Notes: generated by a model from the letters alone, not told the origin. A DNA stretch of 64,000 bases from Brevirhabdus pacifica (GCF_002797755.1 NZ_PGFI01000014.1:62001-126000), one strand, 5' to 3'; positions 51,292 through 61,035 are shown, counted from the first letter of the stretch. Translations and numbers: made by a program.

Positions 51292-52023
51292 ATGGCGGGA
51301 ACGATCATCGTCACCGGCGCCTCCTCGGGGATCGGGCGCGCCACCGCCGAGGCATTTCTGAACGCAGGCTGGACTGTCGGCCTCGTCGCCCGGCGCGAGT
51401 CGCTTTTGCAGGAGGTGGCCGGGGGCCGCGACGGGGCCGTCGTGCTGGCCGCCGATGTCACCGACCCCGACGCGGTCGATGCCGCCTTCGCCAGTTTCAC
51501 CGACAAGGTCGGTCGGTTGGACGTGCTCTTCAACAACGCCGGTATCTTTACCCCCGCGGCCCCCATCGACGAAGTGCCGGTCGCGGCTTGGCAACAGGCG
51601 CTGGGTGTCAATCTGACGGGCATGTTCCTCTGCGCGCGAAAGGCCTTCGCCCTGATGCGCCGGCAGGACCCCCAGGGCGGGCGGATCATCAACAACGGCT
51701 CGATCTCCGCCCAGTCGCCGCGCGAGGGGGCGGTCTGTTACACGACCACCAAGCACGCGATCACCGGGCTGACCAAGTCGATCAGCCTGGATGGGCGCCC
51801 CTTCGACATCGCCTGCGGACAGATCGACATCGGCAACGCCAGGACCGAGCTTCTGGAAGGGATCGCCGCGCGCGCCGTGGCCGACGGGCACGAGCCGCCC
51901 CCGACCATGGATGTCAGCCACGCGGCGGACGCGGTTCTGCACATGGCGGGGCTGCCGCTGTCGGCCAATGTGCAGTTCATGACCGTGATGGCGACCAAGA
52001 TGCCCTTTATCGGGCGCGGCTAG
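51292..52023 (+). CDS. short-chain dehydrogenase/reductase
   Basis: The 243-residue SDR has [15 protein letters not shown] (cofactor site), [10 protein letters not shown], the catalytic Ser in [10 protein letters not shown] and [10 protein letters not shown]. The substrate is unknown. It stands between the helicase and the convergent TIGR02186 gene; 181 bases upstream show nothing recognisable. Confidence 0.93.
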   Translation: MAGTIIVTGASSGIGRATAEAFLNAGWTVGLVARRESLLQEVAGGRDGAVVLAADVTDPDAVDAAFASFTDKVGRLDVLFNNAGIFTPAAPIDEVPVAAWQQALGVNLTGMFLCARKAFALMRRQDPQGGRIINNGSISAQSPREGAVCYTTTKHAITGLTKSISLDGRPFDIACGQIDIGNARTELLEGIAARAVADGHEPPPTMDVSHAADAVLHMAGLPLSANVQFMTVMATKMPFIGRG

Positions 52024-52086
52024 GACCTGTTGAGAAGGCGCTTCCCTGCCCCCGTGGCAGGGGCGTGCCGCCCTTCAGAAGTCGTC

Positions 52087-53013
52087 CTAGAACCGCATGT
52101 AGCGGAACACGGCTGAGGCGCCCCATCCCGCCGCGATGGCGATGAAGAGCGACAGCAGCCCGTAGATCAGCGGCTGTTCATGGGCCAGGTTGAAGATCCA
52201 GCGCTCCACCCCGACCTTGCTGACGAAGATCGTGGTGTCGGATTCTTCGACCACCCGGCCGCCGCGCAGCAGGTAGATGCGGGTCGTGTAATTGCCCTCG
52301 ACCAGGTTGGCCGGAAGGGCGATCTCTGTCCGAAACAGCGCATCGTCCAGCAGCGTGGTGCTGTTCTCGAGCAGGGCGTAGAGGTCCTGTTTCTCGCGAA
52401 TGCGGATCAGCGCCTCGGTGAAGGCGGGGGAGTCGGTGATCGTCGCCGGTGCCCCGACCGACCGGATCGCCCGTTCGATCGAGATGCGGTGGCGCAGGTC
52501 CGACACCTCGGACAGGATCTCTGGCAGGGGCGCGGTGGTCGACACGGCGTAGAAGCTGGGGGCGGCGTCGATCTCGACCGCGTCGGTGTTGACCCAGATG
52601 CCCGCCACCCGCTCCTTGCGGCGGACGGTGGTGGGCATGCTGGGGCCCGAGACGGTGATGATGACGTGAAGCGGCCCGTCGGGGGCGGGCCGTTCACGCT
52701 TGACGGCGCCGAAGATCAGGATCTCGGATCCATCGAAACTGGCGGTGATCGAAACCCGGTTCTGAGAAAGCGATGCCACGATCGTTTCGGGCGCGCTCTC
52801 CTCCTTCTCGGGTTTGCTTTCGGCGGCGGTGGGGGGCGCCTCGGCGCCAGGCGTGTCCGGGGTGTCCGCGGTAGTCGGCGCGGCAGCCTCGGCGGCGGCC
52901 GGCGCGGACTGCGTCGCCTCGGGGGCGTCCCGTGCCTCCTGCGCGGCCAGGGCCACAGGCATCAGCGCGGTGGCCAGGATCACGGCCGCGGAACGGAGGA
53001 GTCGCCGCATCAT
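52087..53013 (-). CDS. TIGR02186 family membrane-anchored periplasmic protein
   Basis: The 308-residue protein has a signal peptide (cleavage after ALAAQ, about 24), a long Ala/Pro/Glu-rich linker (about 25-78), a beta-rich domain (ASFDGSEILIFGAVKRE, IWVNTDAVEIDAAPSFYAV), and a C-terminal transmembrane helix (about 283-302). It matches a family restricted to alphaproteobacteria that sits beside TauE/SafE permeases, as here with an ATGA overlap. Function is unknown; it may be a periplasmic partner of the permease. Confidence 0.85.
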   Translation of the reverse strand: MMRRLLRSAAVILATALMPVALAAQEARDAPEATQSAPAAAEAAAPTTADTPDTPGAEAPPTAAESKPEKEESAPETIVASLSQNRVSITASFDGSEILIFGAVKRERPAPDGPLHVIITVSGPSMPTTVRRKERVAGIWVNTDAVEIDAAPSFYAVSTTAPLPEILSEVSDLRHRISIERAIRSVGAPATITDSPAFTEALIRIREKQDLYALLENSTTLLDDALFRTEIALPANLVEGNYTTRIYLLRGGRVVEESDTTIFVSKVGVERWIFNLAHEQPLIYGLLSLFIAIAAGWGASAVFRYMRF

Positions 53014-53924
53014 TGCCCCACCGGCCCGATCGAGTAGAGCTCGCTCGGCTCAAGCAGCAGCTCGAGAGCCAGCTTGCCACAGACGACCAGCACCAGCAGC
53101 GCCAGAAGAATGCGCAACTGCTCGGCCTTCATCTTGATGCCGATGCGGGTGCCGACCTGGGCGCCGATCACCCCACCCACTAGCAGCAGCGCGGCCAGCG
53201 CCATGTCGACGGTGTAGTTGGTGACCGCGTGCATGAGGGTCGTGAAGGCGGTGACGAAGATGATCTGAAAGAGCGACGTGCCCACGACGACCTTGGTCGG
53301 CATGCCCAGCACGTAGATCATCGCGGGCACCATGATGAAGCCGCCGCCGACGCCCATGACCGCCGCCAGGACCCCCACCATCATGCCCACGATCGCCGGC
53401 GGAATGGCCGAGATGTAGAGGCCCGAGGTTCGGAATTTCATCTTGAGGGGCAGGGCGTGGACCCAGGTCCGCTGCCGCCGGGGTGCGGATCTGCCCGGGG
53501 TTCTGGAGCGGCGCAGCGCGCGCAGGCTTTCTATGAACATCAGCGCGCCGATGATCCCCAGGAAGACGACGTAGCAAAGCTTGACCAGCAGATCGACCTG
53601 GCCCATCTCGCGCAGCATCGCAAAGACCTGGACCCCCAGCGCGGCCCCGACCAGACCCCCGGCCAGCAACACCGTGCCCATCCTCAGATCGACTGTCTTG
53701 CGCTTGAGATGCGCCAGCAGCCCCGAGAAGGAGGAGGCGACGATCTGGTTGGTGCCGGTCGCGACCGCCACCGCCGGCGGAATGCCGATGAAGAAAAGCA
53801 GGGGGGTGATCAGAAATCCGCCGCCGACGCCGAACATGCCAGACAATATGCCCACGATCCCGCCCAGTCCCAGAAGGACGAAAGCGTTTACCGATACTTC
53901 GGCAATCGGAAGGTATATCTGCAT
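53010..53924 (-). CDS. TauE/SafE family anion permease (TSUP)
   Basis: The 304-residue protein has about eight transmembrane helices and two TSUP repeats, GILSGMFGVGGGFLITPLLF and GVLAAVMGVGGGFIMVPAMI. The family exports sulfite, sulfoacetate and other organic anions; the substrate here is unknown. ATG 53924 (MQIYLPIAE) is the likely start; the longer frame upstream lacks family sequence. It is coupled to the TIGR02186 gene. Confidence 0.9.
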   Translation of the reverse strand: MQIYLPIAEVSVNAFVLLGLGGIVGILSGMFGVGGGFLITPLLFFIGIPPAVAVATGTNQIVASSFSGLLAHLKRKTVDLRMGTVLLAGGLVGAALGVQVFAMLREMGQVDLLVKLCYVVFLGIIGALMFIESLRALRRSRTPGRSAPRRQRTWVHALPLKMKFRTSGLYISAIPPAIVGMMVGVLAAVMGVGGGFIMVPAMIYVLGMPTKVVVGTSLFQIIFVTAFTTLMHAVTNYTVDMALAALLLVGGVIGAQVGTRIGIKMKAEQLRILLALLVLVVCGKLALELLLEPSELYSIGPVGQ

Positions 53925-54077
53925 TGAACACGTTTTCAGACAAAGGATGCTTCTGCCATACACCCGGGCCCCGGCAGGAAACAATAGGCAGGGCCGACAA
54001 AAGGGGATCGGACGCCTCGTGGGGCGGCTTTTCACCGATCGCGACGGGGCCAGGTTAAGCCCCGGTTACGCCCGGTG

Positions 54078-55076
54078 TCATCTTTCCTTCACGTAGGGCT
54101 CGCCCCCCGCGCGGGGCGGGATCGCGCGCCCGACGAAGCCGGCAAGGATCACCACCGTCAGGACGTAGGGCAGGGCGTCCATCAGCTGCACCGGGATAAG
54201 GATGCCGACCACGTCGATGTTCTGGTAGCGCAGCGCCGCCGCCTGCAGCAGGCCGAACAGCAGGCAGGCCCACAGCGCGTGCCACGGGCGCCACTTGGCG
54301 AAGATCAGCGCCGCCAGTGCAATGAAGCCGCGCCCGGCGGTCATGTCCTTGACGAACCCGGCCTGGAGCGCGGTGGCCAGATAGGCGCCAGCGATGCCGC
54401 AGAGGACGCCGCAGATCGCCACCGCCGCGTAGCGCAGGCGCACGACCGAGATACCGGCCGTGTCCACCGCCGCCGGGTTCTCGCCCACCGCCCGCAGCCG
54501 CAGGCCGAAGCGGGTGCGGAACAGCACGAACCAGCTTAGCGGCACGGCCAGGAAGGCCAGGTAGACCAGAATCGTGTGGCCCGACAGCAGCTCGGAATAG
54601 AGGGGCCCCAGAAGGGGCACGTCGCGCAGCTCGGTGGCGAAGGGCAGGTCGATCGCCTCGAACCGGCCGCCGGCGATCAGCGAAGGGGTGCGCCCGCCCT
54701 GCTTGAACCAGTCCTGGGCCACAAGCACCGTCATCCCGGCGGCGAGGAAGTTGATCGCCACGCCCGAGATCAGCTGGTTGCCCCGGAAGGTGATCGAGGC
54801 GAGCCCGTGGATGCCCGACAGCACCAGCGATGCCGCGATCCCCGCCAGCAGCCCCAGCCAGACAGAGCCGGTCATCGCCGCGACCGCCGCCGAGAAGAAG
54901 GCCGCGGCCAGCATCTTGCCTTCGAGCCCGATGTCGAAAATGCCCGCCCGCTCGGAAAAAAGACCCGCGAGGCAAGCCAGCAGCAGCGGCGTCGCCAGCC
55001 GGATGGTCGAGGCCAGAAGCTCCACCAGCGGCTCGATACCGTTGTCGAGGATGGTCAGGATGTCTGCGGGACCCAT
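54078..55076 (-). CDS. BMP-type ABC transporter permease 2
   Basis: The 332-residue membrane protein belongs to the BPD_transp_2 (branched-chain amino acid/ribose type) family. It has the FSERAGIFDIGLEGKMLAAA motif of guanosine/BMP permeases, FRGNQLISGVAINFLAAGM, and the EAA-like RFGLRLRAVGENPAAVDTAG. It forms the second half of the membrane pore with the 427-residue permease, 12 bases upstream. It is the last gene of the ABC operon. Confidence 0.92.
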   Translation of the reverse strand: MGPADILTILDNGIEPLVELLASTIRLATPLLLACLAGLFSERAGIFDIGLEGKMLAAAFFSAAVAAMTGSVWLGLLAGIAASLVLSGIHGLASITFRGNQLISGVAINFLAAGMTVLVAQDWFKQGGRTPSLIAGGRFEAIDLPFATELRDVPLLGPLYSELLSGHTILVYLAFLAVPLSWFVLFRTRFGLRLRAVGENPAAVDTAGISVVRLRYAAVAICGVLCGIAGAYLATALQAGFVKDMTAGRGFIALAALIFAKWRPWHALWACLLFGLLQAAALRYQNIDVVGILIPVQLMDALPYVLTVVILAGFVGRAIPPRAGGEPYVKER

Positions 55077-55088
55077 GGCAATCTCTCC

Positions 55089-56372
55089 TCAGACCGGCGG
55101 ATGGCGGCGGCCATCGGGGGTGGCGGGGTCGGACGCGGCCGGGCTGTCGGCGGCGGTGGGCCCTGCCGCCGGCTCGTCGGCCGGGGCGCCGGGGATGGGG
55201 GTGGTGCGGGTGTGGGGCTTGGGCGCCGTGCTTTCGGCACCGCCCGAACCCGAGGATCCTGCACCACCGGCACCGCCCCGGGCACCGCCACCGGCACGGC
55301 GGCGGAAAAGACGCTCCAGCGGCATGCGGACCATGTTGTCCAGCGCCCCGGTGAACAGGATCACCAGCGCCTGGATCACCACGATCAGCTCACGCGGGAT
55401 ATTGGTCCAGAGCGCCAGCTCGGCCCCGCCCTGGTAGAGAAAGCCGAACAGGATCGCCGCCAGGAATACCCCGAACGGGTGCGAGCGGCCCATCAGCGCC
55501 ACGGCGATGCCGATGAAGCCCGCCCCCTCGACCGCATTCAGCACCAGCCGCTCGGCCTCGCCCATGACATTGTTGACGGCCATCATCCCCGCCAGCCCGC
55601 CCGAGAGCAGCATCGCCAGCATGGTGATGCGGAAGGGTGAGATCCCGGCGTAAAGCGCGCCCGGCTCGGAATGGCCGTAGGCGCGGATCTCGTAGCCGGC
55701 CCGCGTGCGCCACAGAAGCACCCAGACGAGGATACAGGCCGCCACAGCGATCAGCAGGGTGATATTCACCGGCGCTGCCTTGGAAAACGGGATGCCCAGC
55801 GGCGCCAGCAGATCGTGCAGGGTCGGCAGGTGGGTTGCCTTGGGGAACTTGGCGGTCGCGGGCTCCATCTGGCCGGTGGGGCGCATGATGTTGACCAGGA
55901 TGTAGTTCAGCAGCGAGGCGGCAATGAAGTTGAACATGATCGTGGTGATCACGACATGGCTGCCGCGCCGGGCCTGAAGATAGGCCGGGATCAGTGCCCA
56001 GCCGGCCCCGAACAGCGCCGCCGCGACCAGCGCCGCCGCCAGCGCGAGGCTCCAGTGTGGCCAGGGCACCGACAGGGCCACGATGGCGACGCCAAGCCCG
56101 CCCAGGACCGCCTGCCCCTCGCCGCCGATGTTGAAAAGCCGGGCGTGGAAGGCAACCGCGACCGCCAGGCCGGTGAACATGAAATTCGTGGCGTAGTAGA
56201 GGGTGTAGCCCCAGCCATAGGTCGACCCCAGCGAGCCTTTGACCATCATCGTCACCGCCGCCAGCGGGTCCTCTCCGATGGCCAGGATCACCAGCGCCGA
56301 GAGCAGCGCGGCCAGGGTCAGGCTGATCAGCGGGATCAGCAGCACGTCCGCCCATTTCGGCATCCGATCCAT
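55089..56372 (-). CDS. BMP-type ABC transporter permease 1, with long C-terminal tail
   Basis: The 427-residue protein carries about ten helices of the BPD_transp_2 family, with ATNFMFTGLAVAVAFHARLF, FNIGGEGQAVLGG and WRTRAGYEIRAYGHSEPGAL. The last 75 or so residues form a Gly/Ala/Ser/Pro-rich tail that the family normally lacks, so it is probably disordered and cytoplasmic. Its start overlaps the ATPase stop by one base (TGATG). Confidence 0.9.
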   Translation of the reverse strand: MDRMPKWADVLLIPLISLTLAALLSALVILAIGEDPLAAVTMMVKGSLGSTYGWGYTLYYATNFMFTGLAVAVAFHARLFNIGGEGQAVLGGLGVAIVALSVPWPHWSLALAAALVAAALFGAGWALIPAYLQARRGSHVVITTIMFNFIAASLLNYILVNIMRPTGQMEPATAKFPKATHLPTLHDLLAPLGIPFSKAAPVNITLLIAVAACILVWVLLWRTRAGYEIRAYGHSEPGALYAGISPFRITMLAMLLSGGLAGMMAVNNVMGEAERLVLNAVEGAGFIGIAVALMGRSHPFGVFLAAILFGFLYQGGAELALWTNIPRELIVVIQALVILFTGALDNMVRMPLERLFRRRAGGGARGGAGGAGSSGSGGAESTAPKPHTRTTPIPGAPADEPAAGPTAADSPAASDPATPDGRRHPPV

Positions 56373-58012
56373 CAGCCCTCTCCCCCGGTGGCCGGTGCCG
56401 GATCGGCGATGCCCGCCATCAGCAGGCCCAGCTCTTTCTCGTCGGTGATGCGCGGATCGCGAAAGCCCATGATGCGCCCGTCGAACATCACGGCGATCCG
56501 GTCCGACAGGCCCATGATCTCGTCCAGCTCGACCGAGACCAGCAGGATCGCCTTGCCCGCGTCGCGCAGGCGCACGATCTGCTGATGGATGAACTCGATC
56601 GCGCCGATGTCGACGCCGCGCGTCGGCTGCCCGATCAGCAGCAGGTCGGGATTGCGCTCGATCTCTCGTGCCAGGACGATCTTCTGCTGGTTGCCGCCCG
56701 AGAAGTTGCGCGCCGACAGCATCGGGTCGGCGGGGCGGATGTCGAAGCGTTCGATCTTGGCGCGGGTGTCGTCCTGGATGGCGCGGTTGTCCATCAGTGT
56801 CCCGCTGCCGAAGCGCGGGTCATCATGGTAGCCGAAGGCCGCGTTCTCCCAAGCGGAGAAATCCATGATCAGGCCTTCGTGCTGACGATCCTCGGGGACA
56901 TGGGCGATGCCGGCGGCGCGGCGACTGCGACCGTCGGCGCCCGCGCCCTCCAGCGGCAGCGGCGTGCCGTTCATGGTGACGCGCCCGCGCCCCTTGGCAA
57001 TGCCGCCCAGCACCCTCAACAGTTCGGACTGCCCGTTTCCGGCGACGCCGGCGATGCCCAGGATCTCGCCTGCGCGGATGTCCAGGTCGATGCCGCGCAG
57101 CCGCTCGACCCCCTTGTCGTCGGTCACGCGCAGCCCCTCGACCGACAGCACGACGGGTCCGGGGCGAGCGGGGTGCTTGTCGACCCGCAGCAGCACCTTG
57201 CGGCCGACCATCAGCTCGGCCAGTTCTTCGGGCGAGGTGTCGGCGGTGGGCAGGGTGGCGGTCATCTCGCCACGGCGCATGACGCTGACCGTGTCGGTGA
57301 TTTCCATGATCTCGCGCAGCTTGTGGGTGATCAGGATGATGGTCTTGCCCTCGCGGCGCAGGCCTTCGAGGATGCGGAACAGGTGGTCGGCCTCGGGCGG
57401 GGTCAGCACGCCGGTGGGCTCGTCCAGGATCAGGATGTCGGCCTCGCGATAGAGGGCCTTGAGGATCTCGACCCGCTGCTGGTGACCGACGTTCAGCTCC
57501 TCGATCAGCGTGTCGGGATCGACGTGAAGCTCGTATTCCTCGGCCAGCTGTTTCAGCAGCCCCCGCGCCTTGGCCTTCGAGGGTTTCAGCAGGCGGCCGC
57601 TCTCGACCCCCAGGATCACGTTTTCCAGCACGGTGAAATTCTGCACCAGCTTGAAATGCTGGAAGACCATACCGATGCCGGCGGCGATCGCGGCCTGGCT
57701 GTCTGGGATCTCGACGCGCTTGCCGCGGATCAGGATCTCGCCGGCGTCGGCCTTGTAGAAGCCGTAGAGGATCGACATCAGGGTCGACTTGCCTGCGCCG
57801 TTCTCGCCGATGATGCCGTGGATCGTGCCCGGCATGACCTTCAGCGAGATGTCGCGGTTGGCCTGCACCGGGCCGAAGGCCTTCGAGATGCCGCGCAGCT
57901 CGATCGCGGGCACCGAATCGTGCCCGACCCCGCCACCCGCACCTGCATGGGCCGGCCCGGACGTGTCAGGGGCGGCCGTCACCGGCCGCCCCGTAGGATC
58001 GTTCCGCGTCAC
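56372..58012 (-). CDS. BMP-type ABC transporter ATP-binding protein (two ATPase domains)
   Basis: The 546-residue protein has two ABC cassettes. The first (about 36-270) has Walker [11 protein letters not shown], signature [17 protein letters not shown] and DEPTGVLTP. The second (about 290-535) has a degenerate Walker [11 protein letters not shown], signature [16 protein letters not shown] and [11 protein letters not shown]. One active and one degenerate cassette is usual for sugar/nucleoside importers of this class. The GTG start at 58012 is only 10 bases after the BMP gene and has no clear ribosome site; a GTG at 57981 is possible. Confidence 0.92.
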   Translation of the reverse strand: MTRNDPTGRPVTAAPDTSGPAHAGAGGGVGHDSVPAIELRGISKAFGPVQANRDISLKVMPGTIHGIIGENGAGKSTLMSILYGFYKADAGEILIRGKRVEIPDSQAAIAAGIGMVFQHFKLVQNFTVLENVILGVESGRLLKPSKAKARGLLKQLAEEYELHVDPDTLIEELNVGHQQRVEILKALYREADILILDEPTGVLTPPEADHLFRILEGLRREGKTIILITHKLREIMEITDTVSVMRRGEMTATLPTADTSPEELAELMVGRKVLLRVDKHPARPGPVVLSVEGLRVTDDKGVERLRGIDLDIRAGEILGIAGVAGNGQSELLRVLGGIAKGRGRVTMNGTPLPLEGAGADGRSRRAAGIAHVPEDRQHEGLIMDFSAWENAAFGYHDDPRFGSGTLMDNRAIQDDTRAKIERFDIRPADPMLSARNFSGGNQQKIVLAREIERNPDLLLIGQPTRGVDIGAIEFIHQQIVRLRDAGKAILLVSVELDEIMGLSDRIAVMFDGRIMGFRDPRITDEKELGLLMAGIADPAPATGGEG

Positions 58013-58022
58013 GCCCCGCGCC

Positions 58023-59012
58023 TTACGAGCTGGGGCAGCTGCTGTCGGACATGTAGTCGTGCACCTTGATCTCGCCGGCGATGATCTTGGCCTTGGCCTC
58101 TTCGACGGCGGCCTTCATCTCGTCGGTGATGAGATCCTTGTTGTGCTCGTCCACGGCGTAGCCAACGCCGTCATTGGCCAGGCCCATCACGTTGAAGCCG
58201 GTCTCAAGCTCGGTGCCCTGGGCCATCGCCTCCTCGACCGCGTTGTCGACGCGCTTGACCATCGAGGTCAGGACCTTGCCGGGGTGCATGTAGTTCTGGT
58301 TGCTGTCGACGCCGATGGACAGGATGCCCTCGTCGGCGGCGGTCTGCAGCACGCCCACGCCGGTGCCGCCGGCGGCGGCATAGATCACGTCGGCGCCCTG
58401 GCTGATCTGGGCCTTGGTCAGCTCGGAGCCCTTGACCGGGTCGTTCCATGCGGCGGGGGTGGTGCCGGTCATGTTCTCGATCACCGTGACATCGGCATTG
58501 GCGGCCTTGGCGCCCTGGCTGTAGCCGCAGGCGAATTTGCGGATGAGCGGGATGTCCATGCCACCGATGAAGCCGACGGTGCCGGTCTTGGAGGCCATCG
58601 CCGCCAGCATGCCGACCAGGTACGACCCCTCGTGCTCGTTGAACACGACCGAGCGCACGTTGGGCTGATCGACGACCATGTCGATCAGGGCGAACTTGGT
58701 GTCGGGATAATCGGGGGCCACCTCTTCGAGGACACTGGCAAAGCTGAAGCCGGTCATCACGATCGGGTTGGCGCCGGCCTCGGCAAAGCGGCGCAGGGCC
58801 TGCTCGCGCTGGGCTTCGGACTGCATCTCGATCTCGCGGTAGGTGGCGCCGTTTTCCTTGGCCCAACGCTCGGCGCCGGTATAGGCGGCCTCGTTGAAGG
58901 ATTTGTCGAACTTGCCGCCCAGGTCATAGATCAGCGCAGGTTCGGCCAGCAGCGTGCCCGTGGTCATGGCAAGGACGGCGGCGGCGCCGAGAAGGGGTTT
59001 CATGAAGGTCAT
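58023..59012 (-). CDS. BMP family substrate-binding protein
   Basis: The 329-residue periplasmic protein has a signal peptide (cleavage near LLA-EPA, about residue 24). The BMP fold shows LIYDLGGKFDKSFNEAAYTG near the start, MTGFSFASVLEEVAPDYPD, VGFIGGMDIPLIRKFACGYS and IGVDSNQNYMHPGKVLTSMV. BMP proteins bind purine nucleosides (for example PnrA) and deliver them to the ABC importer. It has no lipobox, unlike PnrA. ATG 59012 follows GGGAGAG. It is the first gene of the four-gene transporter operon. Confidence 0.93.
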   Translation of the reverse strand: MTFMKPLLGAAAVLAMTTGTLLAEPALIYDLGGKFDKSFNEAAYTGAERWAKENGATYREIEMQSEAQREQALRRFAEAGANPIVMTGFSFASVLEEVAPDYPDTKFALIDMVVDQPNVRSVVFNEHEGSYLVGMLAAMASKTGTVGFIGGMDIPLIRKFACGYSQGAKAANADVTVIENMTGTTPAAWNDPVKGSELTKAQISQGADVIYAAAGGTGVGVLQTAADEGILSIGVDSNQNYMHPGKVLTSMVKRVDNAVEEAMAQGTELETGFNVMGLANDGVGYAVDEHNKDLITDEMKAAVEEAKAKIIAGEIKVHDYMSDSSCPSS

Positions 59013-59185
59013 CGCACTCTCCCGAGTTGTCTTAGTGGGGCGGATCACACCGCACGGGCATCGCCCTGATCCCAGGCGAACACGCCCGATTAAGGCCGCA
59101 GGGCGGCAAGGGGGTCAACAGTAAAGTGGGGGATCGCGGCGTCAGGCGGGCCCTTGCGTGCGACCCGGTGGACCAAATGGTCCAG

Positions 59186-59689
59186 TCAGAGGGCGCGGGC
59201 CATGACCACGGCGTCGATCGGCGCGCCCCTTGCCGCTGTTCCCGGGGCGCCGGGCGGGGGCGTTCCGGTCGCATGGGGCCGGTAGTAGCCTCGGCGCAGG
59301 CCGGTCCGCTGCCAGCCATCGCCCTCGTAAAGGGACAAGGCCACGATATTGTCGGCGGCCACCTCGAGAAAGGCGCGGGTGGCGCCACGGGCAGAAGAGG
59401 CTTCGACGAATCCCCGCAGCAGGGCGCGGCCACGCCCTTGGCCGCGCAGGTCCGGATCGACGGCGAGGGTCAGAAGTTCGGATTCGTCCAGGATCACCCG
59501 GCCCATGACAAAGCCCGTGGCGTCGCCCTTGAGGAAGACCCCGGGCGTGCCCAGCAATCCGGCGATCTCCTCCGCGCTCCAGGGGCGGGGGGTAGTGAAA
59601 CAGCGGGCGTGCAGGTCGGCCAGCAGGGCGGGGTCCGGGGCCGCTTTGGCGCCTGCCGTCGGGGTCGGCGCGCCGCCGGCCCCGCTCAT
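59186..59689 (-). CDS. rimI: ribosomal protein S18-alanine N-acetyltransferase RimI
   Basis: The 167-residue GNAT protein has the acetyl-CoA binding motif AVDPDLRGQGRGRALLRGF and LEVAADNIVALSLYEGDGWQ, the latter typical of RimI. Its start overlaps tsaB by ATGA; tsaB-rimI pairing is common. It acetylates the N-terminus of S18 in other bacteria; the N-terminal 15 residues and the C-terminal tail are extra low-complexity sequence. Confidence 0.9.
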   Translation of the reverse strand: MSGAGGAPTPTAGAKAAPDPALLADLHARCFTTPRPWSAEEIAGLLGTPGVFLKGDATGFVMGRVILDESELLTLAVDPDLRGQGRGRALLRGFVEASSARGATRAFLEVAADNIVALSLYEGDGWQRTGLRRGYYRPHATGTPPPGAPGTAARGAPIDAVVMARAL

Positions 59690-60345
59690 GGCAGGATCAC
59701 CGGCGCCGTGTCGCGGGAGGGGGCGGCATCCGCCGGCCGGACGTAAAGCGGCGCGGGCCGCTCCGGGGCGTCGTCGGCACGGCGCTGGGCAAGCCGCGCG
59801 ATGGCGGGGGCCAGCGGGCCGGACGGCAGAAGGTGCAGGCCGGGGGCGGTCGTGACCCCCTCGACCAGCGGGGGGGCGGCACAGACAGGCAGGTCCTGCG
59901 CCTTGGCCAGCTCAAGCGCCTCTTCCGGCGCCATCAGGGCGGGCGTGGCCATCGCGTTGCGATCGACGCGGGCGGCGTAGACCTGGCCCGCATGGGCCGC
60001 GCCAAGCGAGAGAAGCGGGTGCGCGTGCCCCTCGGCCTGGGCCTCCAGCGGTGAGATCCCTACCGCCTTGATCCCCAGCGACAGCGCCAGTCCCCGCGCC
60101 GCCGAGACCGAGATGCGGATGCCGGTGAAGTTCCCCGGCCCGATCCCCACGCCGAGCAGGTCCAAGTCGGCCCAGTTGGCGCCACCGCGCTCAAGCATCT
60201 CTTCGAGCAGTGGGAACAGCCGCTCGGTCTGGCCCTTGCGCATCTCCTCGTGGGCGGAGGCCAATTCCCGGTCGCCGCAAAGCAAAGCGGCCGCGCAATG
60301 CGCGGCCGATGTGTCGAATGCCAGTGTCAGAAGGTCAGGCGGCAA
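59686..60345 (-). CDS. tsaB: tRNA threonylcarbamoyladenosine biosynthesis protein TsaB
   Basis: The 219-residue protein opens with LLTLAFDTSAAHCAAALL, the ASKHA ATPase beginning of TsaB, and has VGIGPGNFTGIRISVSAARG and AVGISPLEAQAEG. TsaB is the non-catalytic partner of TsaD and TsaE in making t6A on tRNAs. It overlaps nfuA by 11 bases and rimI by ATGA. Confidence 0.95.
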   Translation of the reverse strand: MPPDLLTLAFDTSAAHCAAALLCGDRELASAHEEMRKGQTERLFPLLEEMLERGGANWADLDLLGVGIGPGNFTGIRISVSAARGLALSLGIKAVGISPLEAQAEGHAHPLLSLGAAHAGQVYAARVDRNAMATPALMAPEEALELAKAQDLPVCAAPPLVEGVTTAPGLHLLPSGPLAPAIARLAQRRADDAPERPAPLYVRPADAAPSRDTAPVILP

Positions 60346-60898
60346 CTGGGCGCACCTCGACCACCTCGGGGATATAGTGGCGCAGCAGGTTCTCGATCCC
60401 CATCTTCAGCGTCAGCGTCGACGAGGGGCAGCCGGCGCAGGCGCCCTGCATGTGCAGGTAGACGACGCCACGCTCGAAGCCGTGGAAGGTGATGTCGCCG
60501 CCGTCCTGGGCCACGGCGGGGCGCACGCGGGTATCCAGCAGCTCCTTGATCTGGCCGACGATCTCGGCGTCGGGACCGTCATGGGCGGCGTGGCCGTCGC
60601 CGGTGTCGGAGCCTTCGTCGATGATGGGCTGACCCGACTGGAAATGCTCCATGATGGCGCCCAGGATCGCGGGTTTCACGTGATCCCATTCCACATCCGC
60701 CTGCTTGGTGACGGTGACGAAATCATTGCCGAGAAAGACGCCGGTGACGCCGCTGACGGCAAAGAGCCGTGTGGCGAGGGGCGATTTGGCCGCCGTGTCC
60801 GCCGCGGGGAAATCAGCCGTGCCGGCGGTCATCACCGTCTGGCCGGGCAGGAATTTCAGGGTGGCGGGGTTCGGGGTGGATTCGGTCTGGATGAACAT
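60335..60898 (-). CDS. NfuA-like iron-sulfur cluster carrier (Nfu_N + NifU C-terminal domain)
   Basis: The 187-residue protein has an N-terminal Nfu_N domain (FIQTESTPNPATLKFLPGQT...) and a C-terminal NifU domain with the cluster-binding CAGCPSS motif (CxxC). Such proteins deliver [4Fe-4S] clusters to targets. ATG 60898 (MFIQTE) starts the conserved domain; the in-frame extension upstream is not family sequence. A perfect Irr-box palindrome lies about 60 bases upstream, so it is probably iron-regulated. It overlaps tsaB by 11 bases. Confidence 0.93.
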   Translation of the reverse strand: MFIQTESTPNPATLKFLPGQTVMTAGTADFPAADTAAKSPLATRLFAVSGVTGVFLGNDFVTVTKQADVEWDHVKPAILGAIMEHFQSGQPIIDEGSDTGDGHAAHDGPDAEIVGQIKELLDTRVRPAVAQDGGDITFHGFERGVVYLHMQGACAGCPSSTLTLKMGIENLLRHYIPEVVEVRPVAA

Positions 60899-60957
60899 GG
60901 GATGACGCCTCCGATCTGGGTTACAGATATGCGTCCCGGCGGGGCGCGTGTCAAGAT

Positions 60958-60972
60958 TTAGAATGATTCTAA
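60958..60972. promoter_or_regulatory. Irr box (iron control element) before nfuA
   Basis: TTAGAAT-G-ATTCTAA is a perfect 7+1+7 palindrome that matches the alphaproteobacterial Irr consensus TTTAGAA-N3-TTCTAAA. It is centred about 67 bases upstream of the nfuA start. Irr accumulates under iron limitation and either activates or represses its targets. Confidence 0.8.
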
Positions 60973-61035
60973 GATGGGTGGAAAACGAGGGTCGCGGGCC
61001 TTTCAACGCAGGCCGATGCCGCCCCTCGGGCCAGT

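Noticed and set aside
55946-55953. GTGATCAC in the ABC permease gene
   Set aside because: A single unphased copy inside coding sequence, expected by chance.
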